A program made the translations under genes and the position numbers. Positions 41,615-52,061 of a stretch of DNA of 64,000 nt are shown here, one piece after another. This stretch comes from Methylomonas sp. 11b. GTDB lineage: Bacteria > Pseudomonadota > Gammaproteobacteria > Methylococcales > Methylomonadaceae. Each line of letters opens with the position of its first letter. Position 1 is the first letter of the stretch. Below the pieces are notes generated by a model. That model searched no databases and was not told the origin of the DNA. It was given only the letters and a program-made list of their open reading frames with translations. Location: NCBI RefSeq assembly GCF_000515215.1, contig NZ_KI911557.1, positions 558,001 to 622,000 on the forward strand. Reading direction: 5' to 3'.

Positions 41615-43486
41615 TTACCGATTTTCGTCCAAGCATTTGGTGGTCTTCATTGTTCTAGCCATGGCTTCCATTAGAGCTTTCGCGCCGGCAGGTTTACGCA
41701 GGATAGCAGTGTGTTCCGGTAACAGCGTTTTTTCGTGGTCCGAGATGGCGCGGGCAGATAGGATCATGGTCGGCACCGGCCCGCAAGCGTTGTGGACTGC
41801 GGCGATGATGTCGTGGGCAGTTTCGCGGTTGCCCAGGTAAAAGTCGGTGATTAATAAATCCGGGTCTCTGTCATTTTCGGCTAGTAGCTCTGCGGTTTCC
41901 GCCAGCGACGACGCTTCTTGCACCAGGCAGTCCCAGGCCCTTATTTGCTTGGCGATGGCTTGTAATACCTCGGCATCGTCGTCAACTACCATCACAAAGC
42001 AGCCGGAGAAGTCGCCGTCTTTATTCAATCCATTGTGTATCGCCAGCATCGGCTCGGCGATTGGCAGCTGGAGTTTAAAGTCGCATCCAAAACGCGAGCC
42101 ACATATCAAGCTCAAGCTGTGGTCGGGTAAACATTTGACGGCGGCGGCCACGTAAGCCAGGCCTATGCCCAGGCCGGGAACTTTGTTGTCGTTCTGACGA
42201 CGCTGGTTGCGGACAAATTCCTTGAATACTTCTTCCCGCATATCGTCTGCAATCCCAGGGCCGCTGTCACAGATATGTAGCGTCAGACGGTGCTTACCGG
42301 TTTTTACAGCAGAGACCAATATCCAGCCACTCTCGGTATATTTGATGGCGTTATCCAGCAAATTGCCGAGGATTTGCCGCAGGATGTTGCTGTCGCTGCA
42401 TAGGTTGTAAGGCTCTTGGCGGCGCAACACTACTTTAAGCCGGATACCGCGCTTGACGGCTTGCGGGGCGTATTGATTTTCCAAGCCGGTCAGCAGAGTA
42501 TTCAGATCGATACTGGTCGGCTGCGGAATTTGCCGACCGGTTTCCAGGTTAGCAATGTCCAATACATGGTTAAAGGCGGCGTTCAATTCGTCTATCACCA
42601 TGCCCATGCGATTGAGCATAAACGCCGCGCCATTGCTAGGTGGGTTTGTTTGCGCGGTGTCCAATACCGCGGCATAGCAGGCCAAGGCTTGCAGAGGTTG
42701 GCGCAGATTGTGGCCCATTTGCTGTAAGAAGCGGGTTTTGTCGTCGGCGCTGAGTTGAGCTTTACGTTTTTCGCGGAAGGATTTGCGGGCGTAAGCTTCC
42801 AGTTGGCAGCGGGTGCAGACGCCAAAGATATTGACGATGCAAAGATTTAGGATAGACGGGATCAAGTCAATCACGGTCAGTCCAAGCCAATAGCCGGCTA
42901 TCGGCATGGTTAGCGCGGTGCTCCAGCCAAAACCTATTGTTGCCCGCAAAGACATGAACATTTGCCCGTAACTGAAAAAATACATGGGCAGCAGGGCCGG
43001 CCAGGTTTCCGCGTAGTAGCGGGGGTTGCCGTCGTATAACAAGACGGCGATTAAATTGGCTGCGGACAGTCCGGCGCTGAGTTTGGCGATGGTGTTGATT
43101 TTGGCTACCGCTTCCACGCAGACATGTAGATATCTGAATAAACCCACCAGCACCAGGACGATAGGCAGCCTTAACAACGCTTCGGTATTTGAGGTATTGC
43201 CAATCTTTAGATCCAGCAGGATGTAGGCCAGGAATGCGGCGGCGCCCAAGCCCAGGGCCCATTTTAGGGGGCTAAGCAACACCAGATAACGTTCTTCCCA
43301 AAATTGTCGTTCGGTGTCTTCGTCAAACTGGGGGATGGCAAATAGTTTGATGGGGCTGAGCGACAGCTTGGTATCGAGTAAACGCTCGAGCGGACGACGG
43401 GCGGGTGCCCGAAAAAAAGCTTGGCTGGAAAGATGCTCGATGAATGGATTTGGTTTGCGCATGCCGCGGGTCCCGGTCGCAACCAT
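41615..43486 (-). CDS. Membrane hybrid histidine kinase with C-terminal receiver
   Basis: 623 residues from the ATG at 43486 (another ATG at 43462 is possible). Six or so membrane segments occupy about residues 75-225 (WALGLGAAAFLAYILLDL, LPIVLVLVGLFRYLHV, then LPMYFFSYGQMFMSL). The kinase core has the H box in QQMGHNLRQPLQALA, N box NLLDNAIKYTESG, and VPGLGIGLAYVAAAVK. A receiver ends the chain with VMVVDDDAEVL and LLITDFYLGN as phospho-acceptor. The H box NLRQPLQAL is that of kinases related to those fused to LuxR regulators. The signal sensed is unknown. Confidence 0.9.
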   Translation of the reverse strand: MVATGTRGMRKPNPFIEHLSSQAFFRAPARRPLERLLDTKLSLSPIKLFAIPQFDEDTERQFWEERYLVLLSPLKWALGLGAAAFLAYILLDLKIGNTSNTEALLRLPIVLVLVGLFRYLHVCVEAVAKINTIAKLSAGLSAANLIAVLLYDGNPRYYAETWPALLPMYFFSYGQMFMSLRATIGFGWSTALTMPIAGYWLGLTVIDLIPSILNLCIVNIFGVCTRCQLEAYARKSFREKRKAQLSADDKTRFLQQMGHNLRQPLQALACYAAVLDTAQTNPPSNGAAFMLNRMGMVIDELNAAFNHVLDIANLETGRQIPQPTSIDLNTLLTGLENQYAPQAVKRGIRLKVVLRRQEPYNLCSDSNILRQILGNLLDNAIKYTESGWILVSAVKTGKHRLTLHICDSGPGIADDMREEVFKEFVRNQRRQNDNKVPGLGIGLAYVAAAVKCLPDHSLSLICGSRFGCDFKLQLPIAEPMLAIHNGLNKDGDFSGCFVMVVDDDAEVLQAIAKQIRAWDCLVQEASSLAETAELLAENDRDPDLLITDFYLGNRETAHDIIAAVHNACGPVPTMILSARAISDHEKTLLPEHTAILRKPAGAKALMEAMARTMKTTKCLDENR

Positions 43487-43627
43487 CGTACTCGTTGCGG
43501 CGCAAAGGGCGCATCAGTTTTTCCGATAGCCAAGTTATTGTTGTTTTTGTAGCTTGGCTTTATTCTCTCTATTCTGGCGCGCTTAAGCAAGTTATGTGTG
43601 CTAACGCACAGACACGTTCTACAGACT

Positions 43628-44923
43628 TTAAATATTTTGCCGCCAGCGTTGGAGCAGTAGGCTTAAAATTAGTGCGCATTGCAGCGCGGCACAGGCTAAC
43701 GCGGAAAATGCGGTATCTGCCCAAAGTGGAAAGAATAACGCTGAAACGCCGGTCATGCCGATGGCGGCAAACAGGCCGGGGAGGATGCCGTACAGCAGTG
43801 CTGCGGACAGTAAACTCAGGCTAAACGCGCGTTGCGGATTTTTGCCGTAGCAAAAAAACAGGTAAATGGCGCAATCGCGTAGTACTAAAAGTGCGATAGC
43901 CAGTGGATAGGCATGCAGGGAGATGTCCAGCCAGGCAAATCGTTGCTCTTGGAAGCTTAGAAATATCGCAAACGGCAGGCTTAGTGCAAAACTCAATGCG
44001 CTCAAGGGCAGTTCTTCTCCAACTCGGCGCCAGTTGGCTTGTCGGTAATAGTCCAGCAAGCGCTTGATACGCATTGGTTCGTGCCGTTCGACGATCACTC
44101 CGACGTAAGTCAACACGCTGCAAACCGCAAAAGCAGCCAGGGAAAACGAGTAGCTGGAGCTGGGAATAAAGCCGCCCAAATACACGATCAAAAACAGCGT
44201 AAAACCCAGCCAGGCCCAGGGTAAATTTCGCAACCCCAAGTCTTGTGCCACCAAGCGATAGCTGCCCATTACGCACCAGAATAAGGCGAAAAATAGGCTT
44301 ATTTGGTGCAAAGTCTGCGAGTTAACCGTCAGGCTATACCAGGAATTACTTTGAAAATTACCGGACAAATAATTTGCCGTATCGGTTAAATCGGACAGTG
44401 ACGGCATAAAAACGATGAAACCCACCAATACCAAAATTAGTATCGACCCGGTTTTAAGTTGACCGCGTTGCACTGCCAGTAAACCCAGCAATAGACCGGT
44501 GCTTTGCACCAATAATGCGGTGCCAATAGCGTAAAAAAACAGCAAGGGTAGGGCGGCCGGATTGTCGGTGGCTAGCGCATGAACCAATAAACAGATGCCG
44601 GCGCAATACCAGGCCATGCTGGTGCTACCCAGCAGTTTGCCCCAGGTCATTTGCCAGGGGCCGAGGGCGGACAAGCGTTGCGTGTCCCAGGTACGGTCAC
44701 GGTACTCCTCGACGATGCTGTCCAGGCTTTGCCGGGTGCCCCATAGCAGCGTAATCAGCATGAATAGCGTCAGTGCGGCTTGCGCGGTTATGTTGCCTAG
44801 CCGATAGTCATCTAGGAAATAGGTTAAGGTAAACACCGCGCCCAACACCACAGGCGCGCCGACCAGCCGGGCTTGCGAGCATTCCAAAATCAGCTGGCGT
44901 TCAAATTCGGGATTCAGATTCAT
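43628..44923 (-). CDS. ABC-2 type transporter permease
   Basis: 431 residues, about twelve hydrophobic segments (ITAQAALTLFMLITLLWG, MAWYCAGICLLVHALA, ALPLLFFYAIGTALLVQSTG and more). An early hydrophilic helix EEYRDRTWDTQRLSALGPWQ is typical for ABC-2 permeases, where it faces the ATPase. The start ATG overlaps the stop of the ATPase gene by ATGA. The two form an export or envelope-remodelling system; the substrate cannot be read from sequence. Confidence 0.82.
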   Translation of the reverse strand: MNLNPEFERQLILECSQARLVGAPVVLGAVFTLTYFLDDYRLGNITAQAALTLFMLITLLWGTRQSLDSIVEEYRDRTWDTQRLSALGPWQMTWGKLLGSTSMAWYCAGICLLVHALATDNPAALPLLFFYAIGTALLVQSTGLLLGLLAVQRGQLKTGSILILVLVGFIVFMPSLSDLTDTANYLSGNFQSNSWYSLTVNSQTLHQISLFFALFWCVMGSYRLVAQDLGLRNLPWAWLGFTLFLIVYLGGFIPSSSYSFSLAAFAVCSVLTYVGVIVERHEPMRIKRLLDYYRQANWRRVGEELPLSALSFALSLPFAIFLSFQEQRFAWLDISLHAYPLAIALLVLRDCAIYLFFCYGKNPQRAFSLSLLSAALLYGILPGLFAAIGMTGVSALFFPLWADTAFSALACAALQCALILSLLLQRWRQNI

Positions 44924-45834
44924 ACGATTTGGCGGATGGTTTGCAAATAAGCGTCTTGCAGATTATTGGTGGCCGGAGCGAATTCGCAGACCGGTAAATC
45001 CAGCGAGATGAGGGCTTTTAATACCCGGTGTTGTTGCGCGGCGTCGGCGTCAATTTGCAATAAGGCTTGTTGTTTATTGTCACTATTTATCACCTTAATA
45101 CCTGGCAGGGATTGCAGGAGCGGAAGTAGGTTTTCTACCGGATTTGCCAGAAGCAATTTAAACGGTTTGAACAAGGACGGTGCTTTTACCGCGACTTGCT
45201 CCACGATCCGACCCTGGCGTAGCACCAGCATGTCGGTGCAGTAAGCTTCCAGTTCGGCGAGGATATGGGAGGACACCAACAGTGTCATGCCTTGCGCTTG
45301 CAAGTCCAGAAACAGCTCGGCTAGTTCGTGGCGGGCTTCCGGGTCCAGGCCGGAGGCTGGCTCGTCGAGTAACACCACCGGCGGTTTGTGGATGATGGCT
45401 TGCGCTATGGCTACCCTTTGCCGCAAGCCTCGCGATAATTCGGCTGGGCTATTTTCCAATCTATCTTGGATATGTAAACGCCGACTGACATCGTCGATAG
45501 CGGCGGCGAAATCGGCTTCGAAAATGCCCTGGGCGCGGGCCACGTAATGCAGGCATTGCCGCACAGTCAAGCGTTGATAAAGTCCGAAAAAATCAGACAG
45601 ATAGCCGATGATCCGATGGCAATCGCGCGGTTGTTCCAACACGTCGATGCCAGCGATATTGATCGAACCGCTGACCGGTTGATCCAAGGCTGCCATGCAA
45701 CGCAATAGTGTGGTTTTGCCGGCACCGTTAGGGCCGACCAGCGCGGTAATGCTGCCGGCGGCGATGTTGAACGACACATCGTCCAATGCACGTAGGCCGG
45801 GGTATTCGAAAATCAGCTTATCGACGGTGATCAT
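44920..45834 (-). CDS. ABC transporter ATP-binding protein
   Basis: The ATG at 45834 opens MITVDKLIFEYPGLRALDDV, the normal beginning of an ABC domain, giving 304 residues; an open frame to 45978 adds a basic, unlikely leader. Walker A GPNGAGKTTLLRC, signature LSRGLRQRVAIAQAI and Walker B VVLLDEPASGLDPEAR are intact, with a 90-residue C-terminal extension (LLQSLPGIKVINSDNKQQ). CcmA/NatA-type exporter ATPase. Partner of the downstream permease. Confidence 0.9.
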   Translation of the reverse strand: MITVDKLIFEYPGLRALDDVSFNIAAGSITALVGPNGAGKTTLLRCMAALDQPVSGSINIAGIDVLEQPRDCHRIIGYLSDFFGLYQRLTVRQCLHYVARAQGIFEADFAAAIDDVSRRLHIQDRLENSPAELSRGLRQRVAIAQAIIHKPPVVLLDEPASGLDPEARHELAELFLDLQAQGMTLLVSSHILAELEAYCTDMLVLRQGRIVEQVAVKAPSLFKPFKLLLANPVENLLPLLQSLPGIKVINSDNKQQALLQIDADAAQQHRVLKALISLDLPVCEFAPATNNLQDAYLQTIRQIV

Positions 45835-46156
45835 GGTTAGTTTTAATCGGGACTTGGGTCTGGAAATAGTGCTGGTTTGATGATAACGCTTTTTGTATGC
45901 CGGACGCCGATTATCGGCTTGCCGTGCTTGGGTATGAATTTTGCTGGATTTATCGAGTAAGCTTGGCGGTGTCGCCAAAGGATGCCAGAAATTAAGGCGT
46001 ATCCGCTTGCGGCTTGCCCATGCGGCGGGCTGCGAAACTGTGTATTATTACTCATTATGTAGGCGCTTTATTGTGAGGGCGAATTGATGCTAATTGCGAT
46101 ACAGCCAAGCGTGCCCAGTGAGTTGTTATTTTTAATTATCAAGTTAGGAGAAATGA
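45835..46156. other. Intergenic region upstream of icd
   Basis: 322 bp between the divergent ABC and icd genes. No gene seen. AGGAG 8 bp before the icd start is the only clear signal. Confidence 0.35.
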
Positions 46157-47167
46157 ATGCATAACGTCACGTTGATTAAAGGTGATGGGATTGGCCCTTC
46201 GATCATGGATGCCGCAGTGGCGGTGATCAACGCTTCGGGTGCGAAAATTCATTGGCATGAGGCGGACGCCGGTATGTCGGCATATGAAAGGACCGGTACG
46301 CCGCTGCCGGATGCTACGATGGAATCCATTGAGCAAACCAGGGTGGCTTTTAAAGGCCCGTTAACCACGATGGTGGGCGAGGGTTTTAGAAGCATCAACG
46401 TCGAACTGCGCAAACAATACGATCTCTATGCCAACGTGCGTCCGGCGAAAAGCTGGAAGGGTGTAAAAACCCGTTACGACGATGTCGATATTGTCATCGT
46501 CCGTGAGAACACCGAAGGCCTTTATGTGGGCTTGGAACATTATTTGACTCCGGCCAAGGATATTGCCGAGAGCTTGGCGGTGGTCACCAAGGCCGGTTCG
46601 GAACGTATTGTCGAATATGCCTTCAAGTACGCAATCGATAATAACCGTAAGAAAGTAACGGTCTGTCATAAAGCCAATATCTTGAAATACACTCAAGGCT
46701 TATTTTTGAGAGCAGCGCGGGAAATAGCGGCAAAATATCCTGATATCGAATTCGACGAAAAAATCGTTGATGCGGCTTGTATGCACATGGTCATGAAGCC
46801 GGAACAATTCGACGTAGTCGTAACCACCAATATGTTTGGCGACATTTTGTCCGATTTGACTGCCGGTTTGGTAGGCGGTTTGGGCTTGATTCCCGGCGCG
46901 AATATTGGCGTCGACGCGGCTTTGTTCGAAGCGGTACATGGCAGTGCGCCAGACATCGCCGGCAGAAATATCGCTAACCCCACAGCGGTGATGATGGGGG
47001 GCGTGATGATGCTGAATCATTTGGGCGAACACGAAGCCGCTACCCGCATGCAAAACGCCATTGAAAAAGTTGTGAACGGTGGTGTTTATGTCACCCCGGA
47101 CTTGAACCCTGACAGTAAATACGGCACCAAGGAAATGGGTCAGGCCATTGTTGACGCGATGAGTTGA
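46157..47167 (+). CDS. icd: NAD-type isocitrate dehydrogenase
   Basis: 336 residues starting MHNVTLIKGDGIGPSIMDAA. The family motifs are complete: the substrate-binding SINVELRKQYDLYANVRP and RENTEGLYVGLEH, the metal-binding TTNMFGDILSDLTAGLVGGL and nucleotide-binding EAVHGSAPDIAGRNIANP. The short single-domain length and the lack of NADP-type extensions fit the NAD-dependent homodimeric or octameric isocitrate dehydrogenase of many methylotrophs. It converts isocitrate to 2-oxoglutarate. AGGAG lies 8 bp before the ATG. The aconitase gene follows after one short gene. Confidence 0.93.
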   Translation: MHNVTLIKGDGIGPSIMDAAVAVINASGAKIHWHEADAGMSAYERTGTPLPDATMESIEQTRVAFKGPLTTMVGEGFRSINVELRKQYDLYANVRPAKSWKGVKTRYDDVDIVIVRENTEGLYVGLEHYLTPAKDIAESLAVVTKAGSERIVEYAFKYAIDNNRKKVTVCHKANILKYTQGLFLRAAREIAAKYPDIEFDEKIVDAACMHMVMKPEQFDVVVTTNMFGDILSDLTAGLVGGLGLIPGANIGVDAALFEAVHGSAPDIAGRNIANPTAVMMGGVMMLNHLGEHEAATRMQNAIEKVVNGGVYVTPDLNPDSKYGTKEMGQAIVDAMS

Positions 47168-47186
47168 TTGTTTGGAGGAGGCGGTT

Positions 47187-47795
47187 ATGAGCGCGCAACC
47201 ACAGTTTGAGCAAACCTGGATTTCTCTCGAAGATTATCTGGCGGCGGAATTACTGAGCGATACCAAGCACGAGTATGACGATGGCGAACTGGTGGCGATG
47301 TCTGGAACCAGTAAAAATCACGAACGCATTAAAGGTAATGTTTCTGCCGCGTTGCACGTGCATTTGCGTGGCCAACCATGTGAACCGTTCTCCTCCGACG
47401 TAAAACTCAAAATCGGTAACTATTTGTTTTACCCCGATGCCATGGTGGTCTGTAACGACACATCCACCCATGACTATTACGCCGAGGCAGCAGTACTGGT
47501 CGTCGAAGTGCTGTCAAAATCCACCCGTCGCCGCGACGAAACCCTCAAGCGCCGCTTGTATCAAACTATCCCGACGTTAGAGGAATACGTACTGATCGAA
47601 CAAGACATCGTCGACGTCGAAGTCTGCCGCCGTAGCGAAGGCTGGGTCTCCAATCACTATTTTCTCGGCGATGACGTGCCGTTCGAATCGGTTGGATTGA
47701 CTCTCAGTGTCGCTGACATTTATGCCAGAGTCGATAACGACGATATGCGCACATTTATCGCCGAACAAGCCGCCGCCGAAGCATCCCAAGCCTAA
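47187..47795 (+). CDS. Uma2-family (DUF820) endonuclease-like protein
   Basis: ATG at 47187 follows a very strong GGAGGAGG and gives 202 residues. The Uma2 pattern is clear: [40 protein letters not shown], then FYPDAMVVC and [20 protein letters not shown]. The D...E-x-L/V-S pattern matches the PD-(D/E)xK nuclease fold known in this family. It lies 20 bp after icd and 22 bp before acnB, so it is transcribed with them. Such genes are abundant in cyanobacteria and some methanotrophs. Function in the cell unknown. Confidence 0.88.
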   Translation: MSAQPQFEQTWISLEDYLAAELLSDTKHEYDDGELVAMSGTSKNHERIKGNVSAALHVHLRGQPCEPFSSDVKLKIGNYLFYPDAMVVCNDTSTHDYYAEAAVLVVEVLSKSTRRRDETLKRRLYQTIPTLEEYVLIEQDIVDVEVCRRSEGWVSNHYFLGDDVPFESVGLTLSVADIYARVDNDDMRTFIAEQAAAEASQA

Positions 47796-47817
47796 TATCT
47801 TTTCACCGGAAACCATC

Positions 47818-50376
47818 ATGTTAGAACAATACCGAAAACACGTAGCAGAACGCGCCACCGAAGGCGTAGTGCCTAAACCCTTGGATGCCGAGCAGGTCGC
47901 GGCATTGGTTGAATTATTTAAAAATCCGCCCGTTGGCGAAGCCGATTTTCTAATGGATTTGCTGGCCAACCGGATTCCAGCCGGCGTGGATGAAGCGGCT
48001 TATGTCAAAGCCGGTTTTCTGACTGCCGTTGCAAAAGGCGAAGCGACGTCACCCGTGCTGACCCCGGAAAAAGCCGCCGAATTACTGGGTACGATGCTTG
48101 GCGGTTACAACGTTGCGCCGTTGATTGAATTGCTAGAAAATGCCGCGTTGGCACCGATTGCCGCGAAAGCCTTGTCGCAAATTCTACTGATATTCGATGC
48201 CTTCCATGATGTGCAGGAAAAAGCCGAAGCTGGAAACGCTTATGCCAAACAGGTGATGCAATCTTGGGCTGATGCCGAGTGGTTTACCGCCAAGCCGGAA
48301 GTACCGGAAAAACTCACAGTTACCGTATTCAAAGTTACCGGCGAAACTAATACCGACGACCTGTCTCCGGCCCCCGACGCCTGGTCGCGGCCGGATATTC
48401 CCTTGCATGCCAAAGCCATGTTGAAAATGCCGCGCGACGGCATCACTAACGCCGAGCAGCAAATCATCGATCTTAAAGCCAAAGGCTTTCCGGTGGCTTA
48501 CGTCGGCGACGTGGTCGGCACCGGCTCGTCACGTAAATCCGCGACTAACTCAGTGCTGTGGTTCATGGGTGACGACATTCCGTTCATTCCTAATAAGCGT
48601 GGCGGCGGGGTTTGTATAGGCGGCAAGATCGCCCCGATTTTCTTTAACACCATGGAAGATTCCGGGGCCTTGCCGATCGAATGCGACGTGACCGGCATGG
48701 CGATGGGCGATGTGATCGATATTTATCCTTATCAAGGTGTCGTTAAACGCCATGGTACGGATGAAGTAATCTGCGAGTTTGCGTTAAAAACCGAGGTGAT
48801 TTTTGACGAAGTCCGCGCCGGTGGCCGGATTCCCCTGATTATCGGTCGCGGCTTGACCGACCGGGCCCGCCAATTTTTGGGCTTGCCGGCATCGGCCGTA
48901 TTCCGTCGCTTAGGCGTGGCCCACGACAGCGGCAAAGGTTTTACCCTGGCGCAAAAAATGGTTGGTAAGGCCTGCGGCGTGGCCGGTGTCAGACCGGGTA
49001 GTTACTGCGAACCAAAAATGACGACGGTCGGTTCGCAAGATACCACTGGGCCAATGACGCGCGACGAACTGAAAGACTTGGCCTGTCTGGGTTTTTCTGC
49101 CGACTTGGTGATGCAGTCCTTCTGTCATACCGCCGCTTATCCCAAGCCGGTCGACGTGCAAATGCAGCATACCTTGCCGGACTTTATCATGACCCGTGGT
49201 GGCGTGTCCCTGCGTCCGGGCGATGGTGTGATTCACTCCTGGCTGAACCGCATGCTATTGCCGGATACTGTCGGCACTGGCGGCGACTCGCATACCCGTT
49301 TCCCGATTGGTATCTCATTTCCTGCGGGCTCCGGTTTGGTGGCGTTTGCCGCCGCGACCGGCGTGATGCCATTGGACATGCCGGAGTCGGTGTTAGTACG
49401 TTTCAAAGGCCAAATGCAACCCGGTATTACCTTGCGGGATTTGGTCAACGCCATTCCCTATGCGGCTCTGAAAAGCGGTTCGCTGACAGTCGCCAAGCAA
49501 GGCAAGAAAAACGTGTTTTCCGGCCGGATTCTGGAGATCGAAGGTTTGCCGGATTTAAAAGTCGAACAAGCATTCGAGTTATCCGACGCTTCAGCGGAAC
49601 GTTCCGCCGGCGGTTGCACCATCAAACTCAACGAAGCGCCGATTCGCGAATATCTAAATTCCAATATCACTTTGTTGAAATGGATGATCGCCGAGGGTTA
49701 CGGCGATGTCCGAACCATCCAACGCCGGATCAAAGCCATGCAAGATTGGTTGGCGAACCCGGTATTGATGGAAGCAGATCAGGATGCTGAGTATGCGGAA
49801 ATTATTGAAATCGATTTGAACGAAATCACCGAGCCGCTGTTAGCTTGCCCGAACGATCCGGACGACATCAAACCGCTGTCCGAAGTCGCCGGCACTAAAA
49901 TCGATGAGGTGTTCATCGGTTCCTGCATGACCAACATCGGCCATTTCCGAGCTGCCGGCAAATTACTGGAAAAATCCGGGGCCTTGCCGACCCGTTTGTG
50001 GGTGGCTCCACCGACCAAAATGGACCAAAACCAATTGATCGAAGAAGGCTATTACGGCACTTTCGGTAAAGTCGGTGCCCGCACCGAAATGCCGGGCTGC
50101 TCATTGTGCATGGGAAACCAGGCGCGGGTAGCGGAAGGCTCCACCGTGGTCTCAACATCGACGCGTAATTTCCCCAACCGTTTAGGTAACGGCGCCAACG
50201 TCTATCTGTCTTCAGCGGAATTGGCGGCGGTATGCTCGTTGTTGGGTAAGATTCCGACGGTTGCCGAGTATATGCAATACGCCGCCAGCATCGAACAAAC
50301 CAGCGCGGATACCTACCGTTATCTTAACTTCGATCAAATCGACAGCTATCAGGATAAGGCCAAGGAAGTAGCTTAG
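47818..50376 (+). CDS. acnB: Aconitate hydratase B
   Basis: 852 residues, close to the usual 865. The start [20 protein letters not shown] is the normal AcnB start. An N-terminal HEAT-like domain is followed by the swivel domain ([19 protein letters not shown]), then the catalytic core with Fe-S ligand Cys in [14 protein letters not shown] and [32 protein letters not shown] completes the active site. It interconverts citrate and isocitrate. It is transcribed in the same unit as icd. No frame defect seen. Confidence 0.95.
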   Translation: MLEQYRKHVAERATEGVVPKPLDAEQVAALVELFKNPPVGEADFLMDLLANRIPAGVDEAAYVKAGFLTAVAKGEATSPVLTPEKAAELLGTMLGGYNVAPLIELLENAALAPIAAKALSQILLIFDAFHDVQEKAEAGNAYAKQVMQSWADAEWFTAKPEVPEKLTVTVFKVTGETNTDDLSPAPDAWSRPDIPLHAKAMLKMPRDGITNAEQQIIDLKAKGFPVAYVGDVVGTGSSRKSATNSVLWFMGDDIPFIPNKRGGGVCIGGKIAPIFFNTMEDSGALPIECDVTGMAMGDVIDIYPYQGVVKRHGTDEVICEFALKTEVIFDEVRAGGRIPLIIGRGLTDRARQFLGLPASAVFRRLGVAHDSGKGFTLAQKMVGKACGVAGVRPGSYCEPKMTTVGSQDTTGPMTRDELKDLACLGFSADLVMQSFCHTAAYPKPVDVQMQHTLPDFIMTRGGVSLRPGDGVIHSWLNRMLLPDTVGTGGDSHTRFPIGISFPAGSGLVAFAAATGVMPLDMPESVLVRFKGQMQPGITLRDLVNAIPYAALKSGSLTVAKQGKKNVFSGRILEIEGLPDLKVEQAFELSDASAERSAGGCTIKLNEAPIREYLNSNITLLKWMIAEGYGDVRTIQRRIKAMQDWLANPVLMEADQDAEYAEIIEIDLNEITEPLLACPNDPDDIKPLSEVAGTKIDEVFIGSCMTNIGHFRAAGKLLEKSGALPTRLWVAPPTKMDQNQLIEEGYYGTFGKVGARTEMPGCSLCMGNQARVAEGSTVVSTSTRNFPNRLGNGANVYLSSAELAAVCSLLGKIPTVAEYMQYAASIEQTSADTYRYLNFDQIDSYQDKAKEVA

Positions 50377-50398
50377 CTCCGCGCATTTTAGGCATCTT

Positions 50399-50449
50399 GC
50401 CGGAGCAAGCGGTAACCCAGTTTCAGGTGGGCTTCCGCACTGCTCCGGC
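50399..50449 (+). terminator. Inverted repeat after acnB
   Basis: GCCGGAGCA and TGCTCCGGC pair with inner arms AAGCGG and CCGCA. It lies 23 bp after the acnB stop. A probable terminator, though without a strong T-run. Confidence 0.55.
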
Positions 50450-50479
50450 AGACAATACTTAAGTACTTAGTAAAGGAAC

Positions 50480-50517
50480 GGTAAAACCGATGTATGGCCT
50501 GACAATTCGGTTTTACC
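50480..50517. terminator. Inverted repeat between convergent genes
   Basis: GGTAAAACCGA and TCGGTTTTACC pair perfectly across 16 bp, between acnB and the leftward membrane-protein gene. A bidirectional terminator is plausible because the stems carry A and T runs on both strands. Confidence 0.6.
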
Positions 50518-50521
50518 AAAC

Positions 50522-51034
50522 TTACAGGCTATCGATAATCTCCAGACAGCGCTGAAAAGCGCTACGGACGATGAAGAAAGTCATGGCAATTGGATAGGAT
50601 AGATAGTGCTCCGGCAATGCCAGACAAACTAGTACCAAGCCAGCCACTACGCAAGTGTCGAAGCGGGCCAAATATTTTTGCATATAACGCAAAGATTCTT
50701 GCGATTCCCAATCAAACTGCGGGCTTTTGTTAATTAAACCCAGCAGCATCCAGCTACTAAGCAAGGCGAAATAGACCGGAAACACGCTGAATTGCGGCGA
50801 GCCGTCGCTGAATTGCGGGCTCCAGTAACCGTACCAAGTCCATAAGCCCGCGCAGGCAAAACCGTCGTGCCATATCTTGCCAGGTACTAATTTCAAACAA
50901 CCGCTCAACAGAAAGAGTACCGCGAGACAGGCCCACGCACCCCATACGGCCTCTATATTGAGTAAGGGTAAAAATGCATTTTGGGTTAGGGTTAGGGTGC
51001 TTAATATTAAACAGCAGATGATGAAAATAGGCAT
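50522..51034 (-). CDS. Small membrane protein, 170 residues
   Basis: Four or five hydrophobic segments (MPIFIICCLILSTLTLTQ, WACLAVLFLLSGCLKL, FALLSSWMLLGLI, CVVAGLVLVCLALP). Between them is an oddly repeated SPQF motif (GYWSPQFSDGSPQFSV and later NKSPQFDWES). No known family motif. It stands alone and converges with acnB. Function unknown. Confidence 0.7.
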   Translation of the reverse strand: MPIFIICCLILSTLTLTQNAFLPLLNIEAVWGAWACLAVLFLLSGCLKLVPGKIWHDGFACAGLWTWYGYWSPQFSDGSPQFSVFPVYFALLSSWMLLGLINKSPQFDWESQESLRYMQKYLARFDTCVVAGLVLVCLALPEHYLSYPIAMTFFIVRSAFQRCLEIIDSL

Positions 51035-51422
51035 GGTAGTAACAATGGCTTTTGAAGTTTTACACAGTCTGCCCTAAGCTCGACGCATTTCAGCAATCGA
51101 TATCGGCCTACTAGGCTCGAAATTTTCTGAGCCTGTCATGCTCGCACAGTCTAGTTTGAGGGTATTTAAAAGCACCTGGACTTACCCGTTCACGGAACAC
51201 CTGTCCTTACTTTGCGACTTTTTTTTGATTGTGACGTGCTTTTATTGTCAGCGTCAATCACATAAAAATTGGGTTATTTCAGCTGCCGAAAGCGTATTTC
51301 ATATTTTCGCTTGCCCATCCTCCAACTGGATTATGTCCATGAGGATTTTTTAACGCCTTGTGCTTATTTTTGGCCGTTGTCACACACCACGTAATGGGTA
51401 ACGGAAAACATTAATTCGATTC
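51035..51422. other. Intergenic region, no gene seen
   Basis: About 390 bp, AT-rich towards the right. Open frames here have no ribosome site and lack protein-like composition. No repeat recognised. Confidence 0.35.
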
Positions 51423-51845
51423 TCAATTGATTAAATGCGGCTGCAGAGCGGAGCGGAGCTGGGTGATTCGTTGTTCTGCCTGGTAGCCCGCATAGGGTAG
51501 GCTGGCGAGCTTTCCCCATACCGGCGCCGGCCAGGCCTCATCGGTTTGGTAGCGCACCACATGATGCAAATGCAATTGCGGTACGAGATTGCCGATTGCG
51601 GCAATATTGAGTTTGTCGGGGTGATAAATATTTACAAGTGTCTCGGCAAGTAGGCAGGACTCGGCTTGCAGAGCCTGTCTATCCGCCTGGTCAAGCTGAT
51701 AAATTTCTCTGATATTGTGGCGCCTTGGTACCAGGATGAACCAGGGATATTGGCTATCGTTCATCATTAACAATTCCGACAGGCTAAAACTCCCCACCTT
51801 GAAACAATCTTGGGCTAGTTGCTGATGAAGTAAGAAGTGCGGCAT
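51423..51845 (-). CDS. HIT-domain nucleotide hydrolase-like protein
   Basis: 140 residues starting MPHFLLHQQLAQDCFKVGSF. The HIT fold is seen in MNDSQYPWFILVPRR, NIREIYQLDQADRQAL and the histidine triad QLHLHHVVRYQTDEAWPAPV, where the pattern H-x-H-H differs slightly from classic HxHxH. This form is common in gammaproteobacterial HIT proteins. Nucleotide-binding or dinucleotide-hydrolase activity is expected. It stands alone. Confidence 0.88.
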   Translation of the reverse strand: MPHFLLHQQLAQDCFKVGSFSLSELLMMNDSQYPWFILVPRRHNIREIYQLDQADRQALQAESCLLAETLVNIYHPDKLNIAAIGNLVPQLHLHHVVRYQTDEAWPAPVWGKLASLPYAGYQAEQRITQLRSALQPHLIN

Positions 51846-52061
51846 GGCTATCTCAACTAAAGAATAAAGTTTTATTGTAACTATTTACCCATCAGCGATG
51901 CCGACTTTTACGCTGATTTATTTCCTGGCAACAAGTTTAAACTTCTGCAATTTCGCAGTAAGTATGTAGGTATTTTCGTTATCGTCTATGCTAAGACCAA
52001 ATTGCTGATTTGATACTTAGATTTTTTAAAGCACATAAGCATTTTCATGGGGGGAGAAATA

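Noticed and set aside
51138..51353. A 71-codon plus-strand frame with a hydrophobic stretch
   Set aside because: No ribosome site, Cys- and Phe-rich composition unlike the neighbours, and no continuation of a family; kept as intergenic.
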